Below are positions 1 through 4,939 of a stretch of 7,366 bases of DNA, piece by piece (position 1 is the stretch's first letter; every line of letters begins with the position of its first letter). The translations under genes and the position numbers were made by a program. This DNA is from Deltaproteobacteria bacterium (GTDB lineage: Bacteria > Desulfobacterota_B > Binatia > UBA9968): the NCBI GenBank assembly GCA_030620935.1, contig JAUXIP010000101.1, forward strand, positions 1 to 7,366, given 5' to 3'. Under the pieces are notes generated by a model. The model did no database searches. It saw nothing but the letters and a program-made list of their open reading frames with translations, and was not told the origin of the DNA.

Positions 1-484
1 ATGCATGGCCAAGCCCCCCCTCATAGTTTAGGACTCTGGAATATGCCGGATCAAAACCGGCATCCATGAGATCCTCCACGATCTGTTCGGCGAGGGGCCT
101 ATGAACCGTGTATTTTGTTCGATTCTCCGACTTCGGTTCGTTAAAGTACCTCAAACTCACACTGGCTTCAGCCTCTTCGCCGATATAGATCATGAACGGC
201 GGCATATTGTTATCCAAAAGGTTCTCGTGTTGGTCATCGGCCACAACGAGGAGGGCCTCCGGGGACCACTCCTGCAGCTTTTTCCTGAGACAAGCGATAG
301 CCTCCATACAACGGTTCCATTTGGCCCATTTGACTTCAAGGGTCTCATCCTTTAATTCCGGCTTTACCGGGAGCGAGTTTTCATATCGCTTCTTATCCTT
401 TTTAACCAGGACATCCCATCGATCGGGTTTGATCATCAACTGAGGACCGTGAGACATAGCGCCCAATCCAACTATCTCAGCCAT
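1..484 (-). CDS. Class III (LigB-type) extradiol ring-cleavage dioxygenase, 5' part only
   Basis: Reading down from ATG at 484, 161 codons stay open to the window edge, so the C-terminal part is missing. The protein begins MAEIVGLGAMSH, placing a histidine at residue 12. A second histidine follows a hydrophobic strand at residue 86 (VVADDQHEN), and a third lies at residue 160 (GLGHA). This spacing matches the LigB fold of protocatechuate 4,5-dioxygenase beta subunits, where His12 and His61 bind Fe(II) and a later His in a D-x-D-H-G-like motif is catalytic; the first two correspondences are firmest. Family members are cytoplasmic and cleave catechol-type rings next to the hydroxyls using O2. 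A strong Shine-Dalgarno, AGGAGG, lies about 8 bases before the ATG, in the 17-base gap after the oxidoreductase stop, so the two genes are probably co-transcribed. The true substrate is unknown. The remaining metal ligand, normally a glutamate in the C-terminal half, cannot be seen. A run of seven C at 14-20 is translated without breaking the frame. Confidence 0.82.
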   Translation of the reverse strand, partial: MAEIVGLGAMSHGPQLMIKPDRWDVLVKKDKKRYENSLPVKPELKDETLEVKWAKWNRCMEAIACLRKKLQEWSPEALLVVADDQHENLLDNNMPPFMIYIGEEAEASVSLRYFNEPKSENRTKYTVHRPLAEQIVEDLMDAGFDPAYSRVLNYEGGLGHA

Positions 485-501
485 CTAAAGCTCCTCCTAG
501 T

Positions 502-1692
502 TTAAAACGGACAAGGGACCTGATGAGACAGGACAACTTCTCTTTTTTCCCTGGATGACTGGAGAATAGCCAGGCAAACTTCCAGAGTCGCCTTGCCCCA
601 TCTCCCATCCGGAAATACAGGTCGGTCCTGGGTAACACCCTCGTAAAGTTCTCGTAGTTCCGCAACACGACCGAGTTCTTGGGAACAGGAAACCTCTTGA
701 CACCCGTTACCGCTATAGATAAAGAGCCCATCCGGAGACTGGCGTATGTCCCCTTTTTCACAACTCGCAATCGTGAGCCCAAAAAAGGGCTGATGTGGTC
801 GGTCCCTGTCTTTTTCTGATTCCGTGATCATTGCGTATTTGGCATCGGCCTCAACGGGACCCGTAAGACGCTCCTTCCGAGTGTTGCGCCGCCTCTTATC
901 CCCCCCTTCTCCGATGCCCCAGGTTAAGTCCGTGATGTTAAAAAATCCGTATGCATTAAACACCATCGTAGCCGGTGTCCCGTCTTCGAAATTCAGAAAG
1001 GCGGTATAGTTCCCCTCGGTTCCAAAGTGACTGTCCCAGCGACCCGTCGTTGCCCTGACGCTCCTCACCATCCCGCCCCCGATACACCTGACGATGTCGG
1101 TCTGATGGGGGCCTTGCCGGTAAACGATCCCGCCTCCTAAATTCGTATCCACTTCCGATGCGATTCTCGGTCTCTGAAGCCAATCGTTATAGTTCCATGA
1201 ATTTAGCTGAATCAAGCGACCCAGGTTCCCGGTCTGTACAACCTCTCTCATCTTTCGAACCGGAGGATTATAGATCTTTGAATGACCCTGAATCAGCTTG
1301 ATCTTGTTTCGCTCAGCAGCCTCGATCATCCGATCCGCCTCCTCCAAAGTCACCGCCATCGGCTTCTCTACGATGACATGTTTCCCGTGTTCCGCCGCAA
1401 GGACCGTATGTTCCGCATGGAAGATATTGGGTGTCGAGATCCAGACGGCATCGATCTCGTCACTCTCGCATATCGCTTGAACACTAGGAAACGTTTTTGC
1501 CTGGTACTTTGCCGCGAACGCATCCAATGCCTCCTTACGGAGATCGGCGCCGCCTGTGAGTTCGATACCAGGAAATTTGTTGATATGAGGGAGGACCTGG
1601 CGGGATGCTGTCCCGAGACCAGCGATCCCGAGTCTAAGAGAAGTGATCCGCCACCTCCGTTCTGGAATCGGAGGGGTGATAATGCTCGACAC
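502..1692 (-). CDS. Gfo/Idh/MocA-family oxidoreductase, resembling phthalate 4,5-cis-dihydrodiol dehydrogenases
   Basis: A 396-residue NAD(P)-dependent dehydrogenase. The N-terminal Rossmann domain carries GIAGLGTAS at about 22-30 and the family motif EKP at 109-111, whose lysine (K110) is usually catalytic. The C-terminal sheet domain has GGGIVYRQGPHQTD at 186-199, with His196 in the usual active-site position. The aspartate that many family members carry four residues before this His is R192 here. The GLGTAS and RQGxHQxD signatures recall the branch often annotated as phthalate dihydrodiol dehydrogenase (Pht4-like), which would rearomatise a cis-diol to a catechol. The adjacent LigB-type dioxygenase supports an aromatic role, but the substrate is inferred. 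GTG at 1692 is the only standard start available before the Rossmann fold, because an in-frame TGA sits at 1701-1699. It has a poor ribosome site. A strong site, GGAGGTG, lies inside the frame at 1658-1652, 6 bases before the ATC codon at 1647, so the true start may be there (M/I-TSLRLGIAGLG). Confidence 0.87.
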   Translation of the reverse strand: MSSIITPPIPERRWRITSLRLGIAGLGTASRQVLPHINKFPGIELTGGADLRKEALDAFAAKYQAKTFPSVQAICESDEIDAVWISTPNIFHAEHTVLAAEHGKHVIVEKPMAVTLEEADRMIEAAERNKIKLIQGHSKIYNPPVRKMREVVQTGNLGRLIQLNSWNYNDWLQRPRIASEVDTNLGGGIVYRQGPHQTDIVRCIGGGMVRSVRATTGRWDSHFGTEGNYTAFLNFEDGTPATMVFNAYGFFNITDLTWGIGEGGDKRRRNTRKERLTGPVEADAKYAMITESEKDRDRPHQPFFGLTIASCEKGDIRQSPDGLFIYSGNGCQEVSCSQELGRVAELRELYEGVTQDRPVFPDGRWGKATLEVCLAILQSSREKREVVLSHQVPCPF

Positions 1693-1730
1693 TCTCGTTC
1701 ATATTAAATTTCAGAAAAATTCACTCTGCT

Positions 1731-1760
1731 CATATATTCACTGGATCGAACCGTTGTCAA
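1731..1760 (-). promoter_or_regulatory. Candidate sigma-70-type promoter for the oxidoreductase-dioxygenase unit
   Basis: On the minus strand a perfect -35 hexamer TTGACA occupies 1760-1755. An AT-rich -10 follows at the right distance: ATATAT with a 17-base spacer (1737-1732) or TATATG with an 18-base spacer (1736-1731). Transcription would start near 1724, about 30 bases before the GTG at 1692. This suggests that the dehydrogenase and dioxygenase can be expressed separately from the ABC genes upstream. It is judged from consensus match only. Confidence 0.5.
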
Positions 1761-1782
1761 GAACAATCAATAATATCGGTAG

Positions 1783-1813
1783 GTTAACTTAACATATGAA
1801 ATATATCGATATA
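1783..1813. promoter_or_regulatory. Two perfect palindromes upstream of the candidate promoter (possible operators)
   Basis: GTTAACTTAAC (1783-1793) is an 11-base palindrome about a central C. TATATCGATATA (1802-1813) is a perfect 12-base palindrome. Both lie in the 151-base gap between ATPase and oxidoreductase, upstream of the TTGACA box, where an activator would bind. The local sequence is AT-rich, so chance palindromes are plausible. No regulator gene is present in the window. Confidence 0.3.
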
Positions 1814-1843
1814 CAATTTTTAACCCCCATTTCTCTGATTTTT

Positions 1844-2947
1844 TCAACTCCCCCTTGGGAGCAACAGGCATTGCTTTTCAGGGACTCGGAAACGGACTGG
1901 ATCTCCCCTTCTGATCCCTAAGCCCGGTGTCCCCTTTAAAATTATCGTTTGGTCTCCCACAAGCACGCGAACATCGGTGGACTCGCCCAAATAGGTCACT
2001 CCCGTCACCTCTCCTCTTAAGATATTTTCACCCTCAAAGAGATCGCCATCCGCGAGAAGGATCACCTCTTCGGGTCTAAACGCAACCAGAATTTCCTTGC
2101 CCATCTCTTTTCGTCCATGCCTTTGGTTAGCCCAAAATTCACCAATTTCCGTTTTGACTCTGGCCCGCCCGCTGCTGTCCGGCCCCTCTAGTAATTCCCC
2201 CTTGATCAAATTCGCCGCACCGATGAAGTCGGCGGCAAATTCATCCGCCGGATTTCCGTAAATCTCCTCTGGAGTTCCAATTTGAACTATTTTCCCCTTG
2301 TTCATCAGTGCGATCTCGTCGGAGATCGCCAACGCTTCGATCTGATCATGCGTCACGTAGAGAGTGGTCGTACCGAGGCGACTCTGTAGCTCCTTCAGCT
2401 CCCACCTCATCTGGTTTCTCAGCTTGGCGTCCAGATTACTAAGAGGCTCGTCCAACAGGAGGATATGAGGTTCGGCGACCAAGGCCCGGGCCAAAGCGAT
2501 TCGCTGTTGTTGTCCCCCTGAGAGCCTGGGGGCCAGGCGCTCTTCCAAACCTTCCATCCCTACATGCTTTAGAGCGGCTGCAACTTTTTGAGGAATCTCT
2601 TCCCGAGGGTATTTTTGGGCTCGAAGCGGGTAGGCGACATTTTTGAATACGGTCATATGAGGCCAGATGGCGTAGGATTGAAAGACCATGCCGATGCCTC
2701 GCTTGTTCCCGGGCACGAAGATGCCTTGCGATGACGAATAAACAACCCTTTCCTCTACCTTGATCTCCCCTTCGTTGGGCTTCTCCAGTCCCGCAACGCA
2801 GCGCAGCGTAGTCGTCTTGCCGCATCCGGACGGACCTAACAAGGTAAAGAAGCTCCGGCTTTTCACCTCAAAGCTGACGCCATCGAGTGCATGGACCTGG
2901 CCTTGTTGGGTCCTGAATGTCTTCCTCAGATTACGCGCCTGAATCAT
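1844..2947 (-). CDS. ABC transporter ATP-binding protein, FbpC/PotA-like with C-terminal TOBE domain
   Basis: A complete 367-residue nucleotide-binding subunit that powers an importer from the cytoplasmic face. All ATPase motifs are intact: Walker A GPSGCGKTT at 38-46, Q-loop glutamine at 90 within VFQSYAIWPHMTV, signature LSGGQQQR at 142-149, Walker B HILLLDEP at 161-168, D-loop NLDAK just after it, and the switch histidine H200 in TLYVTHDQ. Residues from about 285 to the end (FRPEEV..., LGESTDVRVLV) form the TOBE-like regulatory domain typical of the CUT1/Fbp/Pot group. The length is normal. The ATG at 2947 is preceded by GAGGAGG about 13 bases upstream, a rather long spacing that overlaps the end of the permease gene. 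The gene gap is 5 bases, so the two proteins are almost certainly co-translated partners. Family members move ferric iron, polyamines, thiamine, phosphonates or small organic anions. ATPase sequence alone does not separate these. Confidence 0.93.
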   Translation of the reverse strand: MIQARNLRKTFRTQQGQVHALDGVSFEVKSRSFFTLLGPSGCGKTTTLRCVAGLEKPNEGEIKVEERVVYSSSQGIFVPGNKRGIGMVFQSYAIWPHMTVFKNVAYPLRAQKYPREEIPQKVAAALKHVGMEGLEERLAPRLSGGQQQRIALARALVAEPHILLLDEPLSNLDAKLRNQMRWELKELQSRLGTTTLYVTHDQIEALAISDEIALMNKGKIVQIGTPEEIYGNPADEFAADFIGAANLIKGELLEGPDSSGRARVKTEIGEFWANQRHGRKEMGKEILVAFRPEEVILLADGDLFEGENILRGEVTGVTYLGESTDVRVLVGDQTIILKGTPGLGIRRGDPVRFRVPEKQCLLLPRGS

Positions 2948-2952
2948 GAGAC

Positions 2953-4662
2953 TTACCGGACCTCCTCTATGCCGAACCGCTTGCTGATCCGCCGGGCTAT
3001 CAATGTCATGAGGGTTACGATCGCTACAACGACCACGCCAAGTGCGTTGAGACGAGTGTATTGACCCCCTTCGTAAAGATCAAAGATGAGAACCGGGACC
3101 ATTTCATTCCCCGCAGATCCAAGAAGAATGGGGAGTGAAAGGACCTTGAAGCTCAAGGTCAATACATAGACCCATCCCACAAATAAGCCCGGCATGATGA
3201 GCGGAACAAGAACACGGGAAAACGTGAACCACCACGAGCCACCACACATTTCGCTTGCGTCTTCCAACTCTTTGTGGACTTGGGTTATCGCCGCGCTGCA
3301 CGCTCGCATGGGGATCGGCATATACTTGCTGACATACGCGATCAAAAGAATCCAGAGGGTCCCATAGACGGGAATCGGAATCGTCAGGTAGAGCCAGATG
3401 AGGGCCAAGCCGAATAAAATACCGGGAATGGCAATCGGAGCGAAGGCTAGAGCATCGAGCAGTCTCCGACCGGGGATCTCCGTACGGATTACGATCCAGG
3501 CAATCACCGATGTGAGAAAGGCTGCAATGGTTGCACTTCCCAGCCCTACAACCAAGTTGTTTTTGAGCGCCCTGAGAACGGTGTCATAGGTCATAAGCCA
3601 CCGGTAGTTGTCCAGCGACATCAATTGAAACATTTTTGCCGACGGAACCCCGTACCAGGGAAGAAAGGAAGCGTAAAGGATCACGAATATTGGGAGAAAG
3701 AGGACCACCGTCAGCAGGAGTAGAACAAAACCAGACATCAAATAGCGCACGGAGCCAAGGTCGATGACTAGAGGGCGATATCCCTTGCCCGTAATCACAG
3801 CGTATTTTTCCGAATACCTCGTCGCACGAAAATAAAGATAGAGCCCTCCCAGAGCCACCAGCAAATAGACCATGGCGAAGGTCGAAGCCAGATTAAAGTT
3901 GGTTGGAGGCTCGCTGGCGGCCAGGTAGATCTCTGTCGCCAGGACCGTGATTCCCGCGGGGAGCCCCAGAATAGCGGGTTGTTCAAAGGTTTCCACGCCA
4001 CGAATAAAGAGCAAGAGCCAAGTAGCAAGCATCGCTGGAAAGCAAATTCTAAGCGTTACTAGAAAAAAGGTTTTCACGGTACCTGTCCCCGACATGATGG
4101 CCGCCTCTTCCAAAGAGGGATCCATGGAGCGAAGGGCGGCCGCCATCAGGAGAAAGGAAGTGGAAAAGGTTCCGGCCGCAAAGGCCCAGATCATTCCGCC
4201 CATGCTGTAGATGTTAAACGGAGGCGCGTCCAATCCAAAAAAACGCATGAGGTAAACATTCACAAGGCCTATTTTAGGATCGAAGAGAAGAACCAAAGAG
4301 ATAGTCTCAAGAATCCCTGGAATCATGATCTCGATTAATACGGCCGCGTAAATCAAACCTTTTAAAGGCACATTGGTCCGCTCGGTGATCCAGGCAAGGA
4401 AGCAACCGATGGTAAAGGCCAGGCTGCCGCCTCCAAGTGAAAAGACCAAGGAATTCAAAGCCGACCCGTAAAGGTGCGGATTGCTGAAAGCCTTGACGTA
4501 GTTCTGCAAGGTGAAGGCGCTCTCCGTTCCCGGTGGGCCGTCTTTGAAACTTCCATAGATCATCATCACTATCGGGATCAACGTCAGGTAGACTACGATG
4601 ATCACAATCCCGAAAAGAAAAAAGCTCTTCCAGTTCAGTTTGTTTTTTAGTGCCTCGAACAT
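2953..4662 (-). CDS. ABC transporter permease, fused two-domain FbpB-like protein
   Basis: A 569-residue inner-membrane protein with two homologous permease halves and about 12 hydrophobic segments. In half one they lie at roughly 13-37, 65-90, 103-125, 150-175, 200-222 and 260-277. In half two they lie at 307-333, 369-392, 403-427, 433-450, 487-511 and 540-556. Each half has an EAA loop that docks on the ATPase: EEAAIMSGTGTVKTFF near 185-200 and LEDASEMCGGSWWFTF near 466-481. The fused layout and length fit FbpB/ThiP-type permeases, usually annotated as iron(III) transporters, but many relatives serve other solutes. The neighbouring aromatic-catabolism genes make an organic acid an alternative cargo. 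ATG at 4662 follows an in-frame TAG at 4668, so no longer start exists. No Shine-Dalgarno is visible before it; a repeat begins about 17 bases upstream. No substrate-binding protein precedes it, although such operons normally start with one. Confidence 0.9.
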   Translation of the reverse strand: MFEALKNKLNWKSFFLFGIVIIVVYLTLIPIVMMIYGSFKDGPPGTESAFTLQNYVKAFSNPHLYGSALNSLVFSLGGGSLAFTIGCFLAWITERTNVPLKGLIYAAVLIEIMIPGILETISLVLLFDPKIGLVNVYLMRFFGLDAPPFNIYSMGGMIWAFAAGTFSTSFLLMAAALRSMDPSLEEAAIMSGTGTVKTFFLVTLRICFPAMLATWLLLFIRGVETFEQPAILGLPAGITVLATEIYLAASEPPTNFNLASTFAMVYLLVALGGLYLYFRATRYSEKYAVITGKGYRPLVIDLGSVRYLMSGFVLLLLTVVLFLPIFVILYASFLPWYGVPSAKMFQLMSLDNYRWLMTYDTVLRALKNNLVVGLGSATIAAFLTSVIAWIVIRTEIPGRRLLDALAFAPIAIPGILFGLALIWLYLTIPIPVYGTLWILLIAYVSKYMPIPMRACSAAITQVHKELEDASEMCGGSWWFTFSRVLVPLIMPGLFVGWVYVLTLSFKVLSLPILLGSAGNEMVPVLIFDLYEGGQYTRLNALGVVVVAIVTLMTLIARRISKRFGIEEVR

Positions 4663-4678
4663 AAGCTAATTGAAATGA

Positions 4679-4704
4679 ACTACCCCGCAGCAAGCTTCGA
4701 GGTA
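4679..4704. repeat. Short palindromic repeat, degenerate copy A
   Basis: ACTACCCCGCAGC followed by AAGCTTCGAGGTA. The arms 4681-4691 and 4694-4704 pair at 9 of 11 positions around a 2-base centre. It shares the 11-base core CGCAGCAAGCT, plus the flanking ACTA, with the copy at 4841-4862. It resembles a palindrome I associate with intergenic regions of deltaproteobacterial genomes. It ends about 17 bases before the permease start codon. Confidence 0.55.
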
Positions 4705-4737
4705 TCAAGAGCCCCTCGGATGACTTTTCCCCAAGTT

Positions 4738-4813
4738 GTCACCCCCGAACGTTTTAATCGGGGGTCCAGTCCGGAATTCGCCTGGATTCCCGCTAAAAGC
4801 ATGCGGGAATGAC
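4738..4813. repeat. 76-base inverted-repeat element with two hairpin arms (MITE- or REP-pair-like)
   Basis: The 32-base left arm (4738-4769, starting GTCACCCCCG and ending GGGGGTCCAG) and the reverse complement of the 32-base right arm (4782-4813) match at 23 of 32 positions without gaps. They are separated by 12 bases that are themselves partly palindromic. Each arm also folds alone: ACCCCCGA with TCGGGGGT (4741-4748 and 4758-4765, 8 pairs), and ATTCCCGC with GCGGGAAT on the right. The ATTCCCGC...GCGGGAATGAC form is widespread between genes in several proteobacterial and related groups. No transposase is encoded, so any mobility would be driven from elsewhere. Confidence 0.65.
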
Positions 4814-4840
4814 GGGACTCTGACATTGCTATCAACCACG

Positions 4841-4862
4841 ACTACGCAGCAAGCTGCGGGGA
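4841..4862. repeat. Short palindromic repeat, degenerate copy B
   Basis: ACTACGCAGCAAGCTGCGGGGA is a second copy of the repeat at 4679-4704, with three C missing after ACTA. GCAGC and GCTGC pair perfectly across AA, extended by further partial pairing. A larger inverted pair, CACGACT (4837-4843) and AGTCGTG (4893-4899), brackets this copy and the next palindrome, suggesting that the true unit may reach 4899. Confidence 0.5.
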
Positions 4863-4873
4863 ATTAACCCGTA

Positions 4874-4886
4874 GCGATTAAATCGC
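4874..4886. repeat. 13-base perfect palindrome
   Basis: GCGATTAAATCGC has 6-base arms about a single A. It lies 18 bases before the TTGACA box of the plus-strand gene. It could be an operator or simply part of the repeat unit, since CACGACT and AGTCGTG enclose it. Position alone cannot decide. Confidence 0.35.
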
Positions 4887-4904
4887 GGCATAAGTCGTGT
4901 CTCC

Positions 4905-4933
4905 TTGACAGTATTTAGATGATCGAATAGTGA
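4905..4933 (+). promoter_or_regulatory. Possible promoter of the alpha/beta-hydrolase gene, good -35 and poor -10
   Basis: A perfect TTGACA at 4905-4910 stands 17 bases before TAGTGA (4928-4933), which matches the -10 consensus only in its first two bases. If used, transcription would begin close to 4940, the start codon itself, giving a leaderless or nearly leaderless message. This would fit the absence of a Shine-Dalgarno sequence. Confidence 0.3.
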
Positions 4934-4939
4934 CTGTTT

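Noticed and set aside
14..20. A run of seven C as a phase-variation tract in the dioxygenase.
   Set aside because: Seven bases is short for slippage control, the frame is intact through it, and it lies deep inside an enzyme gene.
101..443. Two plus-strand frames of about 84 codons at the left end.
   Set aside because: They are antisense shadows of the LigB-type dioxygenase, whose frame carries His12, His86 and a strong ribosome site.
1282..1707. A 141-codon plus-strand open frame opposite the start of the oxidoreductase.
   Set aside because: It lies wholly antisense to a strongly supported gene, resembles no known family, and is explained by codon bias on the other strand.
1846..1872. A hairpin at the end of the ATPase gene (CTCCC...GGGAG on the minus strand) as a rho-independent terminator.
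   Set aside because: The stem is only about 5 pairs and on the minus strand is followed by an A tract, not a T tract.
4307..4708. A 133-codon minus-strand frame overlapping the permease start, possibly a missing upstream gene.
   Set aside because: It is an out-of-frame shadow of the permease N-terminal half with low-complexity, charged, non-membrane sequence. The permease frame has clear EAA motifs and membrane segments.
4679..4886. A possible CRISPR-like or tandem-repeat array.
   Set aside because: There are only two diverged copies of the short palindrome, with no regular spacer length and no cas genes nearby.
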